This document shows, piece after piece, positions 36,828 through 44,756 of a DNA stretch of 64,000 bases. The notes under the pieces are model-generated. The model made no database searches and was not told where the DNA came from. It saw only the letters and a program-made list of their open reading frames with translations. Position 1 is the first letter of the stretch. Every line of letters begins with the position of its first letter. Location: NCBI RefSeq assembly GCF_009668025.1, contig NZ_WJXZ01000014.1, positions 186,001-250,000 on the forward strand, given 5' to 3'. The position numbers were made by a program, and so were the translations under genes. This DNA comes from Larkinella terrae (GTDB lineage Bacteria > Bacteroidota > Bacteroidia > Cytophagales > Spirosomataceae).

Positions 36828-36922
36828 CTCCGCTGAACTCCTTTTTTCTCTGCTTAACTCTGCGATATAACTCTAAAAACTATTTCGCAGAGCCAGGCGA
36901 AGACAAGCAGAGTTGAGCGGAG
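36828..36922. repeat. Long intergenic hairpin, family A copy 2, in a divergent gap
   Basis: CTCCGCTGAACTC (36828-36840) pairs with GAGTTGAGCGGAG (36910-36922) with one mismatch. CTCTGCGA (36858-36865) pairs with TCGCAGAG (36885-36892). The left arm continues CCTTTTTTCTCTGCTTAACT, almost identical to the right half of copy 1 at 32652-32673. It sits between the 5' ends of two divergent genes, where a plain terminator is not expected. Confidence 0.85.
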
Positions 36923-36989
36923 AGGCTTTAATACGTTGCGAAATAACGAAAAACCACCTATTTTGCTACGAATAACGTGTCCCCATAAC

Positions 36990-38225
36990 ATGGCCCTTAA
37001 CTACATCTGGGTAGCTTTTTTTCTGATTGCCTTTCTAATTGCGCTCTTTAAACTGATTTTTCTGGGCGATACCGAAATCTTCAAGACCATCGTTGAAGGC
37101 TTGTTCGATTCCTCCAAAACCGCAGTGATGGACATTGCCCTGCCGCTGGCGGGCGTGATGACGTTCTTTCTGGGCTTGCTGAACATCGGCGAAAAAGCCG
37201 GTGCGATCAATTTCCTGGCCCGGATCATTGGCCCGTTTTTCAACAAACTTTTCCCGGAAGTTCCGAAAAACCATCCGGCCAACGGCCAGATGATCATGAA
37301 TTTTTCGGCCAACATGCTTGGTCTCGACAACGCGGCCACGCCCTTTGGCCTGAAAGCCATGCAGAGTTTGCAGGAGCTGAATCCGCAGAAAGATACGGCC
37401 TCGAATGCCCAGATCATGTTTCTGGTGCTGCACACCTCGGGCCTGACGATCATTCCGCTGAGCATTATGGCGCAGCGGGCTATTCTGGGCGCTCAGGACC
37501 CTTCCGACATTTTCATTCCCTGCCTGATTGGAACGTATGTGGCCACCGTTTTCAGCATGTTCATTGTGGCCCTCCGGCAACGGATCAACCTGTTTAATGG
37601 GCTGGTAATGGGTTGGTTGGGCGGAGTAACGGCTTTTCTGGCGTTTGCGCTGTGGTATTTATCGTCGCTGCCGAAGGAAGAAATCGAGCAAATCTCCAAG
37701 GTGGTCGGCAACGTGACCTTGTTCGTGATCATCGTCGCGTTTCTGCTGGGTGCAATGCGGAAGAAAGTCGACATTTTCGATACGTTTATCGAAGGCGCGA
37801 AAGGCGGTTTTGAAACATCGGTTCGCATTATTCCGTATCTGGTCGGAATGCTGGTGGCTATCAGTGCGTTGCGAAACTCCGGCGCTATGGCGTATGTTGT
37901 CGATGGCATGAAATACGTGATCGGTCTGATGGGTATCAATACCGATTTTACAGATGCGCTGCCGGTAGCCCTCATGCGGCCCCTGAGCGGTAGCGCGTCG
38001 CGGGCGCTGATGATCGACGCGATGAAGGAGTTTGGCCCGGATTCGTTCGTGGGCCGCTTGTCCTGCATTTTTCAGGGAGCCGCCGACACCACGTTTTACA
38101 TCGTTGCGCTCTATTTTGGCTCCGTGGGCATCAAGAAAACCCGCTACGCCATCGTGGCCGGTCTGATCGCCGATCTGGCGGGTGTCGTCGCCGGCATTGC
38201 GCTGGGGTACTTCTTTTTTCACTGA
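36990..38225 (+). CDS. SpmA-SpmB fusion, nucleoside-recognition (Gate) domain membrane protein
   Basis: 411 residues from ATG 36990 (MALNYIWVAFFLIAFLIALF). The longer frame starts with TTG and lacks hydrophobic start features. The N-terminal half is SpmA-like (TAVMDIALPLAGVMTFFLGLLNIGEKAGAINFLARIIGPFFNKLFPE, MNFSANMLGLDNAATPFGLKAM). The C-terminal half is SpmB-like (GAKGGFETSVRIIPYLVGMLVAISALRNSGA, RPLSGSASRALMIDAM, SCIFQGAADTTFYIVALYFG). About ten membrane helices. In Bacillus the two halves are separate spore maturation proteins; in non-sporulating Bacteroidota the fused form has no proven substrate. The gene may be expressed from the repeat-bearing gap upstream. Confidence 0.9.
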   Translation: MALNYIWVAFFLIAFLIALFKLIFLGDTEIFKTIVEGLFDSSKTAVMDIALPLAGVMTFFLGLLNIGEKAGAINFLARIIGPFFNKLFPEVPKNHPANGQMIMNFSANMLGLDNAATPFGLKAMQSLQELNPQKDTASNAQIMFLVLHTSGLTIIPLSIMAQRAILGAQDPSDIFIPCLIGTYVATVFSMFIVALRQRINLFNGLVMGWLGGVTAFLAFALWYLSSLPKEEIEQISKVVGNVTLFVIIVAFLLGAMRKKVDIFDTFIEGAKGGFETSVRIIPYLVGMLVAISALRNSGAMAYVVDGMKYVIGLMGINTDFTDALPVALMRPLSGSASRALMIDAMKEFGPDSFVGRLSCIFQGAADTTFYIVALYFGSVGIKKTRYAIVAGLIADLAGVVAGIALGYFFFH

Positions 38226-38247
38226 GCAAAAGCCGCTGAGAATTTGT

Positions 38248-38255
38248 TATCTTTG
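38248..38255 (+). promoter_or_regulatory. TAnnTTTG -7 box (TATCTTTG) of the PIN module
   Basis: Exact -7 consensus, identical to the box at 6226. It lies 18 bp before the ATG at 38274 and gives a short leader. Confidence 0.5.
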
Positions 38256-38273
38256 GAAAAAGAAGGTGGTACT

Positions 38274-38519
38274 ATGGTAACGATTCCAATAGAAGTAAGC
38301 GAAGAAATCATTCAGGCTTACGGCATCAAGGCCATTCAGGAACAGTTTCAGAAACAACTTGAATGGGAAAAGCTGCGTTTGGCAGCTTTGCGTCTAAAAA
38401 CTGCTTTAGATGAAGCCGGGCTGGATTACGATGAAATTGCCAGGGAAGCAAGGGCAAAAGCGTGGGAAACGTATAAATACAAGATCAAGGATAAACTTCC
38501 TCCAGAAGCCTTTGAATAA
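38274..38519 (+). CDS. Putative antitoxin of the PIN module
   Basis: 81 residues from ATG 38274 (MVTIPIEVSEEIIQAYG). The upstream in-frame ATG at 38244 overlaps the -7 box and is rejected. The protein starts with a short strand and continues as a long charged helix (IQEQFQKQLEWEKLRLAALRLKTALDEAGLDYDEIAREARAKAWETYKYKI), as in antitoxins of PIN-domain toxins. The PIN gene begins 21 bp downstream. Its role as an antitoxin is inferred from size, charge and neighbour. Confidence 0.7.
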   Translation: MVTIPIEVSEEIIQAYGIKAIQEQFQKQLEWEKLRLAALRLKTALDEAGLDYDEIAREARAKAWETYKYKIKDKLPPEAFE

Positions 38520-38540
38520 GGTTATCTGGAGCATAAGCTT

Positions 38541-38970
38541 ATGATTAATCCACCTTCCGGAGCCAGTTTTGTAATTGATGCCAATATTCTGTTTAGCTGT
38601 TTGATTAGTGGTAAGGACGACTATCTTACTTTCTTCAAGACGAACACGGTATATGTTCCGGATTTCCTTTACGAAGAAATCCAACTGCATCAGGAAGTGA
38701 TTCGGCAAAAGAGTAAAATGGTTTTGGCAGAGTTTAGAAATTATGCCTTAGCCATCTTTCAAAACTTGACAGTTGTTCCAAATCTGCTCATTTCCGATCA
38801 ACACTTTTATCAGGCCTATCATTTATGTCGATTTAAATGATCTGAATTATGTAGCGCTATCTCTCGAAATGAACTTTCCGTTGCTTACCCGGGATAAGCT
38901 TTTGGTCGATGGGCTTCGCGCCAGAGGATTCGCAAATGTTATTTTATTGGATGAATTATTCAGTCAATAG
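38541..38970 (+). pseudogene. PIN-domain toxin gene with a one-base frameshift
   Basis: The first frame (38541-38840) encodes a PIN N-terminus: FVIDANILFSCLI with the first acidic residue, YVPDFLYEEIQLH with the second. It ends early in YQAYHLCRFK and a stop. The next frame continues with VDLNDLNYVALSLEMNFPLLTRDKLLVDGLRARGFANVILLDELFSQ, the missing C-terminal half with the third and fourth acidic residues. Dropping one T near 38826 joins them as AYHL-VDLNDLNYVAL. So the gene is intact except for one extra base. It could be a real inactivating mutation, a sequencing error or a frameshifting site. An intact toxin would cut RNA, with the upstream protein as antitoxin. Confidence 0.8.
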
Positions 38971-38987
38971 GCTGATTCGTGCTTTTT

Positions 38988-39158
38988 ATGAACATCGACC
39001 AAATACGTGAACACCTGCACCGGCTGATCGACGAGGTGGACGACATTTACGTCCTGAACGGTCTTTACCGCAACCTGTCGGCCGAAAAACGCCACCGCGA
39101 AGCCTACGAGAAGGAACAACGCGAAAAAGCGCAGGCGGCTAAAAACCGGAAAAAGTAG
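38988..39158 (+). CDS. Small charged protein, 56 aa
   Basis: ATG at 38988, 17 bp after the PIN gene stop. The product, about 56 residues, has an N-terminal helix MNIDQIREHLHRLIDEVDDIYVLNGLYRNL, similar in style to small addiction-module antitoxins that begin with a helix and end in a tail. A basic C-terminus EKEQREKAQAAKNRKK follows. Coding is supported by its Glu/Arg-rich helix composition and clean start. It may belong to the preceding module. Family not certain. Confidence 0.5.
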   Translation: MNIDQIREHLHRLIDEVDDIYVLNGLYRNLSAEKRHREAYEKEQREKAQAAKNRKK

Positions 39159-39236
39159 CAAAGAAGGAGTGTATCAGCCGCTGATGTGTGCGATCCGGCG
39201 GAACGAACAATCCTTATAATGGATTTGAACCCGGTT

Positions 39237-39270
39237 TTTGAGCAGATTAGCCCCTCTTTTTGTTACTTTG
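39237..39270 (+). promoter_or_regulatory. Candidate promoter of the GH3/serine hydrolase gene
   Basis: TTTG at 39237-39240 and TACTTTG at 39264-39270 give a -33/-7 pair with 23 bp between, about 24 bp before the ATG at 39294. Confidence 0.4.
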
Positions 39271-39293
39271 TGTAACTAACGAATCTGTTGCTT

Positions 39294-42290
39294 ATGCCGT
39301 TGTCTGTCCGTCAGCGATTGCTGGCTTGCACTCTGTCTGTGTTATTTTTTGCTCAAACGGTTCATTCCCAGACCGTTCCTTCGTTTTTGAAAGCCAACCC
39401 GCGCTGGGTCGATTCGGTGTTTAACGCCATGACGCCCGACCAGCGGATTTCGCAACTCATCATGGTGGCCGGTTTTTCAAACCGGACCAAATCCTACGAA
39501 GATTCGCTGATGACGCTGGTGAAGACCTACCAGATCGGGGGCATTGTCTTCTTTCAGGGCGGACCCATCCGGCAGGCGCGGCTGATCAACCGGCTGCAAA
39601 CCGTCGCCAAAGTGCCGATGCTCGTGGCGCTCGACGGCGAATGGGGGCTGGGCATGCGGCTCGACAGCACGGTGCGGTTTCCGTACCAGATGACGATGGG
39701 CGCCATTCAGGGTCGCGACGACCTGATCTATAAAATGGGCGTGTCGGTGGCCCGCCAAAGCCGTCGGCTGGGGATTCATGTCAATTTTGCCCCGGTGGCC
39801 GACGTCAACAACAATCCCAACAACCCGGTTATTAACTTCCGTTCGTTCGGCGAAGACAAGGAGGCCGTGGCCCGCAAGGCGCTGGCGTACATGAAAGGCA
39901 TGCAGGACAATGGTTTGCTGACTTCGCTGAAGCACTTTCCCGGCCACGGAGATACCGGAACGGACTCGCACTTTGATTTACCGCTGATCTCGAAAAACCG
40001 CGAGCAACTGGACCAACTGGAACTGTATCCATTCCGGAAACTGATCGATGCGGGGGCTGCGGGCGTGATGATTGCCCACCTGAACATTCCGGCGCTGGAT
40101 CCGACGCCCAACCTACCAAGCACGCTTTCGCGCAAAGTGGTCACGGATTTGCTGAAAAATGAACTGGGTTTCGGAGGACTGATTTATTCCGACGCCATGA
40201 ACATGCAAGGCGTCACGAAGTATTTTCCTTCCGGAATTGCCGATCGCATGGGCCTGGAAGCGGGCATGGATGTGCTCGAATACACGCTCGATATTCCGCG
40301 GGCCATTGCGGAGGTAAAACAGGCCATCGCCGACGGACGGCTTTTGCAGGCCGACATCGACGCCCGTTGCCGTAAGGTGCTGGCGGCCAAAGCCTGGGCG
40401 GGCCTGGATCGCTATAAGCCGGTTGACCTGATGAACCTCGTTCGGGATTTGAACGAACCGGAATCGAACCTGATCAATCGTCTGCTGACGGAAGAAGCCC
40501 TGACGGTTTTGAAAAATGAAAAGGAACCGTCCGGCGAACCGCTGATTCCGCTGCTGAACCTGAGCACCAAACGAATTGCGTCGATTTCGCTGGATGCGGC
40601 TCAGGAAACGTCGTTCCAGAAAATGCTCGCCAATTACACGGCGGTGAAATCGTTCAACATCGCGGCCACGACGGCGGATACGACGATTGAGCGGATTCGG
40701 AACGAACTGAAAGACTACGATGTGTTGCTGGTCGGTGTGCATTTGAGCAACATTCGTCCGGCGGTGCAATACGGCGTTACGCCCAAAACTGTCGCTTTGC
40801 TGAAAGAATTGTGCGAAACCGGTAAAGCCGTGGTGTCGGTTTTTGGCAATCCGTACGCCCTGAACAAGCTCGAAGGGCTGGACAAAACGCGGGGTCTGAT
40901 CATGGCGTATCAGTTGACTTCGTTTACGGAAGAACTTTCCGCTCAACTGATTTTTGGCGCGATTCCGGCGAAAGGCAAACTACCCGTGACGGTAAACGAG
41001 CAGTACAAACTGAACGACGGAATTGCTACCTCTTCGATCAGTCGGCTGAAATACACGATTCCGGAAGAAGTGGGCGTCGATTCGTATTTCCTGACGGCAA
41101 AAGTCGATTCGCTGATGCAGGTGGCGCTGGAACAGAAGGCAACGCCGGGGGGCGTGGTCGAGATGGCGAAAGACGGCAAGGTGATTTTCCGGAAAGCTTA
41201 CGGCACGCATACCTACGAAGGCTTGACGCCGACGAAGGAGGATGATTTGTTCGATCTGGCATCCGTCACGAAAGTCAGCACTTCGGTCCCGGCGCTGATG
41301 CGGCTGGTCGACGAAGGCAAATTCGATTTGAACAAAACGATGGCAGATTACCTGCCGTCGTTCAAAAACTCCAACAAGGCCGATCTGGTCTGGCGCGATG
41401 TGCTGACGCACCAGGCCGGTTTGAAAGCATCGATTGCGTTCTGGATGGACACCAAAAATCCCGATGGAACCTGGAAGGATAAAACGTTCAGCGAAGAGAA
41501 ACACGGGCCGTACAAAGTGGAGATTACGGACCATCTCTTCATGCATAAAAAATACAGGAAAACCATTTTTGAAACGATCCGGGATTCGCCGGTGAGCGCC
41601 AAAAAAGACTACGTGTACAGCGATTTGTCGTTTATTCTGTACCCACAGATCGTGGAAAAAATGACTGATGAGAAATTTGAGGATTACCTGAAGAAGAATA
41701 TCTACGAACCGCTGGGCGCTACGACGCTGACCTTCAATCCGATGCGGTTTTACCCGTTGCCGCGCATCGTGCCGACGGAGTACGACTCGGTTTTTCGGAA
41801 GACGCTGGTGTGGGGCCGCGTCCACGACGAAGGTGCCGCTATGCTCGGCGGGCTGTCGGGGCATGCCGGTTTGTTTGGAACTTCCAACGACCTGCTGAAA
41901 CTGGCGCAGATGTATTTGCAAAAGGGCTATTACGGTGGAAAACAGTTTATTAGCCCACAGACGATGACGGAATTTACGCGGTACCAATTCCCCGAAAAAG
42001 GCAGTCGGCGCGGCATCGGTTTCGACAAACCGACGTTCAAATATTCGGGTAATGCGCCAAAAAATGCCAGTCCGCAGAGTTTCGGGCATTCCGGTTTTAC
42101 GGGAACGTTCATCTGGGTCGATCCGCAGTATAATATCTCGTACGTGTTTATGTCGAACCGGGTTTACCCGAGTCGCAGCCATAACAAACTCATTACGCTG
42201 AACATCCGGACCAACGTCGCCGACGCCTTGTATCAGGCCATTTTGCGGGGACCAACGTCGAATGTGTCCACCATTCTGGCGACGCCGTAA
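39294..42290 (+). CDS. GH3 beta-N-acetylglucosaminidase fused to a beta-lactamase-type serine hydrolase
   Basis: 998 residues from ATG 39294. The TTG two codons earlier is less likely. A signal peptide (PLSVRQRLLACTLSVLFFAQTVHSQ) is followed by a GH3 barrel at about 35-375, with the NagZ-type motif KHFPGHGDTGTDSH and the nucleophile region YSDAMNM. A GH3 C-terminal alpha/beta domain follows to about 580. The last third is a beta-lactamase/penicillin-binding-type domain: SVTK supplies the serine and lysine, VYSDLSF the tyrosine, and GHSGFTGT the third motif. This fusion is common in Bacteroidota and thought to process peptidoglycan in the periplasm: the GH3 part removes N-acetylglucosamine and the serine hydrolase may act on peptide or ester bonds. 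The latter is inferred. Confidence 0.93.
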   Translation: MPLSVRQRLLACTLSVLFFAQTVHSQTVPSFLKANPRWVDSVFNAMTPDQRISQLIMVAGFSNRTKSYEDSLMTLVKTYQIGGIVFFQGGPIRQARLINRLQTVAKVPMLVALDGEWGLGMRLDSTVRFPYQMTMGAIQGRDDLIYKMGVSVARQSRRLGIHVNFAPVADVNNNPNNPVINFRSFGEDKEAVARKALAYMKGMQDNGLLTSLKHFPGHGDTGTDSHFDLPLISKNREQLDQLELYPFRKLIDAGAAGVMIAHLNIPALDPTPNLPSTLSRKVVTDLLKNELGFGGLIYSDAMNMQGVTKYFPSGIADRMGLEAGMDVLEYTLDIPRAIAEVKQAIADGRLLQADIDARCRKVLAAKAWAGLDRYKPVDLMNLVRDLNEPESNLINRLLTEEALTVLKNEKEPSGEPLIPLLNLSTKRIASISLDAAQETSFQKMLANYTAVKSFNIAATTADTTIERIRNELKDYDVLLVGVHLSNIRPAVQYGVTPKTVALLKELCETGKAVVSVFGNPYALNKLEGLDKTRGLIMAYQLTSFTEELSAQLIFGAIPAKGKLPVTVNEQYKLNDGIATSSISRLKYTIPEEVGVDSYFLTAKVDSLMQVALEQKATPGGVVEMAKDGKVIFRKAYGTHTYEGLTPTKEDDLFDLASVTKVSTSVPALMRLVDEGKFDLNKTMADYLPSFKNSNKADLVWRDVLTHQAGLKASIAFWMDTKNPDGTWKDKTFSEEKHGPYKVEITDHLFMHKKYRKTIFETIRDSPVSAKKDYVYSDLSFILYPQIVEKMTDEKFEDYLKKNIYEPLGATTLTFNPMRFYPLPRIVPTEYDSVFRKTLVWGRVHDEGAAMLGGLSGHAGLFGTSNDLLKLAQMYLQKGYYGGKQFISPQTMTEFTRYQFPEKGSRRGIGFDKPTFKYSGNAPKNASPQSFGHSGFTGTFIWVDPQYNISYVFMSNRVYPSRSHNKLITLNIRTNVADALYQAILRGPTSNVSTILATP

Positions 42291-42359
42291 AACCGGTCGG
42301 TATCCGTTGGGCGGTTTTGGGAAAGCGGAAGTGCAACTGGAACTCTAACTTTTGGACTG

Positions 42360-42812
42360 ATGAAAAATTACCTGCTGCGCCTGGTCGACTACGAGCAATG
42401 GGCCAACCGGGCGGTCATTGATGCGTTGGGCAGCGTTGCCAACCCGCCCCACCGGGCCGTTGAGCTGATGGGCCATGTCCTGTCGGCGCAGCAGGTCTGG
42501 ATGTCGCGGTTGACGGGTGAAATCAGTTATGTAGCCATCTGGGAGGACATTCCGATTGCGTGGATGGGCGAAACCTCCGACCGGAATTTTCGGCGGTTAA
42601 AAACCTTTCTGGAAGGCGAATCCGAGGAAAGCCTGGTTCAGTTGATTGCCTACAAAAACTCCGTGGGTGAACCCTTTGAAAGTCCGCTGACGGATATTTT
42701 ACTGCACCTGAGTCACCACGCGGCTTACCACCGGGGCCAGATCGTTCAATTGATTCGTCCGCAACTAACCGAAGCACCGAAAACCGACTTTATTTTCTGG
42801 GCGCGAATGTGA
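42360..42812 (+). CDS. DinB-family protein
   Basis: 150 residues forming a predicted four-helix bundle. The metal-binding histidines of the DinB/YfiT fold are in MGHVLSAQQVW and the pair in LSHHAAYHRGQIVQL. The N-terminus LVDYEQWANRAVIDAL is typical. Members are damage-induced proteins or thiol transferases; this one's substrate is unknown. The gene follows the GH3 fusion by 69 bp, and its stop is 8 bp from that of the convergent histidine kinase gene. Confidence 0.88.
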   Translation: MKNYLLRLVDYEQWANRAVIDALGSVANPPHRAVELMGHVLSAQQVWMSRLTGEISYVAIWEDIPIAWMGETSDRNFRRLKTFLEGESEESLVQLIAYKNSVGEPFESPLTDILLHLSHHAAYHRGQIVQLIRPQLTEAPKTDFIFWARM

Positions 42813-42820
42813 TGAAATCA

Positions 42821-44149
42821 TTAGAAAATCATCGAAAAGGTGCTGCCCTGTCCGGGGGTGGAGGTCACTTTTAACTGGCCGTTGTGGAGTTGCATGATTT
42901 GCCGCGAAAGGCTTAAGCCGATGCCCGAACCGGTTTTTTTTGTCGTATAAAACGGGATGAAAATTTTCTCGATGGCTTCCGGTTCGATGCCCGGGCCGTT
43001 GTCGATGACATAGATAATCAGGCGGTTATCCTGCGATTTGACCTCGATTTTGAGCTTCGGTTTGCGTTCTCCCTCCAGAATTTCCATTGCGTTTTTAATC
43101 AGGTTGATCAGTACCATTTCAATCTGCCCGGCGTCGGCAAAAATCATCAGGTAGGAGGGGATGGGTGGGGCCTGCAGAATAATGTGTCGTTGCTGCAGTT
43201 CGGTTTGCACCAGCGCCAGCACGTTCCGGATCAGGTTTTCGACGGAAATTTCGGCCAGACGCGGCTGCGGAATAGCCGTGAAATTCCGGTAGGCATCGAC
43301 AAACCGCATGATGCCACGCCCCCGGTGTTCGATGGTTGTCAGGGCTTCGCGGAGGTCATTGACGGCTTCTTCGTCGGCACCGACCAGTTCCGTGTTCACA
43401 ATCTGCTGCATCGTGCCGACCAGCGAGACAATCGGCGTCACGGAGTTCATAATTTCGTGGCGCAGCACTTTCGTCAGGTTCTGCCAGGCTTCCAGCTCTT
43501 TTTGCTGCAATTCCGTCCGGATGTTCTGAAAGGATGCCACCGTTACCGGTCGCCCGCGCAGGCTCACCGTGGCGCAGCGCACCGAGAGCTCCTGTTCCGA
43601 ATTGGTCTGGTAAATGGCGGGCGTGCTGCTGGCGCTCGTCGTCAGAATTTCGTACAAACCGGTATGAACTGACTGAAGATCCGACAGATTCCGAAGCCGG
43701 TAAATGCCCAGCATCCGCAGCGCGGCCTGGTTACTCATCTCGACATTTCCGGCCACATCGAACGAAATCAGCCCGACGCTGACCTGCTGAACAATGGTGT
43801 TCAGGTAATGCAGATTGGCTTCTTTTTCGGCCCGGGCCTGCCGGAACGCTTCCAGCACTTCGTTGAACTGCTGGTTCAGCTCCTTGAAACTCGGCCCCAG
43901 TTCGTTATCGGCTTTGAAGGCCACGGCAAAATCCGAATACCGCACGGACTCCATAAACCGGGTCAGTTTCCGGTTCAGGCTGGTGATGTAGCGGTGCAGG
44001 TTAGCGGTTTGAACCGTCAGCAAAATAATACCAACCCCGACGAGCAGCGACCGGCTGGCCGGAACCTTCCACCAGATGTAAGCGATCAGGAGACAGGTTA
44101 CGAGAATAATTGTAATCCGAATAAAAAGTCCGGTGGCGAATCGTTTCAT
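42821..44149 (-). CDS. NtrY-type sensor histidine kinase
   Basis: 442 residues. Two hydrophobic helices at about 10-24 and 33-47 (GLFIRITIILVTCLLIAYIWW, LLVGVGIILLTVQTANLH), with almost no periplasmic loop, suggest sensing inside the cell or in the membrane. A PAS-like region follows (VSVGLISFDVAGNVEMSNQAALRMLGI). The phospho-acceptor is in LRHEIMNSVTP, and the ATPase domain has NLIKNAMEI, DNGPGIE, FIPFYTTKKTGSGIGL. Its partner is the NtrC-type regulator at 44751-46148 on the same strand. The pair is split by an antisense toxin-antitoxin unit. The likely target is the efflux locus from 46480, judging by the promoter in between. Confidence 0.92.
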   Translation of the reverse strand: MKRFATGLFIRITIILVTCLLIAYIWWKVPASRSLLVGVGIILLTVQTANLHRYITSLNRKLTRFMESVRYSDFAVAFKADNELGPSFKELNQQFNEVLEAFRQARAEKEANLHYLNTIVQQVSVGLISFDVAGNVEMSNQAALRMLGIYRLRNLSDLQSVHTGLYEILTTSASSTPAIYQTNSEQELSVRCATVSLRGRPVTVASFQNIRTELQQKELEAWQNLTKVLRHEIMNSVTPIVSLVGTMQQIVNTELVGADEEAVNDLREALTTIEHRGRGIMRFVDAYRNFTAIPQPRLAEISVENLIRNVLALVQTELQQRHIILQAPPIPSYLMIFADAGQIEMVLINLIKNAMEILEGERKPKLKIEVKSQDNRLIIYVIDNGPGIEPEAIEKIFIPFYTTKKTGSGIGLSLSRQIMQLHNGQLKVTSTPGQGSTFSMIF

Positions 44150-44205
44150 TTTTTAGGTTGTTATTCTAGACGCCAAGTAATAAATTGACATAAAATTGCG
44201 CTACA

Positions 44206-44430
44206 ATGAGAACAATTGAAGTAAATATTCTGGCCGATGATGATGAAGAATTTGTCATGAATATCTTAAACGCATTGGCACAAAAACGGATTATTGGGAT
44301 CAATCTCCATAAAGATGTCGTTCGTCCCGGTAAACCAATGACCGTAAATGAACTAAACCGGCTCGTTGACGAAAGCGAACAGAGCCGGTCTTATTCGGTG
44401 GAAGAAGCTAAAATCATGCTTGGATTATGA
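44206..44430 (+). CDS. Antitoxin of a ParE/RelE-type module
   Basis: 74 residues. The N-terminal strand-helix (MRTIEVNILADDDEEFVMNILNALAQKRII) is followed by a helical C-terminus (MTVNELNRLVDESEQSRSYSVEEAKIMLGL), the usual plan of small antitoxins that wrap their toxin. The stop overlaps the toxin start (ATGA at 44427-44430), the standard coupling. The unit runs against the two-component genes on both sides. Confidence 0.8.
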   Translation: MRTIEVNILADDDEEFVMNILNALAQKRIIGINLHKDVVRPGKPMTVNELNRLVDESEQSRSYSVEEAKIMLGL

Positions 44431-44756
44431 TCGTTGAAGGACGCGAGGTCGTTCTAACCAGCCTTTTTATCACACAATTAGCTGCCATTCAGGAGTACTT
44501 TAACGAAATAAACCCAAAGCAGGGACGAAAATTGAGTACGAATTTATTCAATTTCATAACGGATGTTATTCCGCTTCATCCCTATATGTTTGCTGAATAC
44601 AGCGGAAAACCAACGCCCGAGCATTCGTATCGTCGAGCCGTCTACAAGAAAAACCACCTCATTATTTACAAAGTCAGCGATCTTAAGATTACGTTTTTAA
44701 CCATTTTTCATACCAGTCGCAACCCATCTTCCATTGATTTGGGTGAAGAGTTATAA
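44427..44756 (+). CDS. ParE/RelE-superfamily toxin
   Basis: 109 residues. The sequence begins IVEGREVVLTSLFITQLAAIQEYFNEINPKQGRKLSTNLFNFI and ends with strands of the ParE/RelE fold (HSYRRAVYKKNHLIIYKVSDLKITFLTIFHTSRNP). The RRAVYKKNHLIIYKV block and the late HTSRNP are typical of the superfamily. Whether it attacks gyrase (ParE) or ribosome-bound mRNA (RelE) cannot be told. Its last codon TTA overlaps the stop codon of the regulator on the other strand, so the two 3' ends interlock by 6 bp. Confidence 0.85.
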   Translation: MIVEGREVVLTSLFITQLAAIQEYFNEINPKQGRKLSTNLFNFITDVIPLHPYMFAEYSGKPTPEHSYRRAVYKKNHLIIYKVSDLKITFLTIFHTSRNPSSIDLGEEL

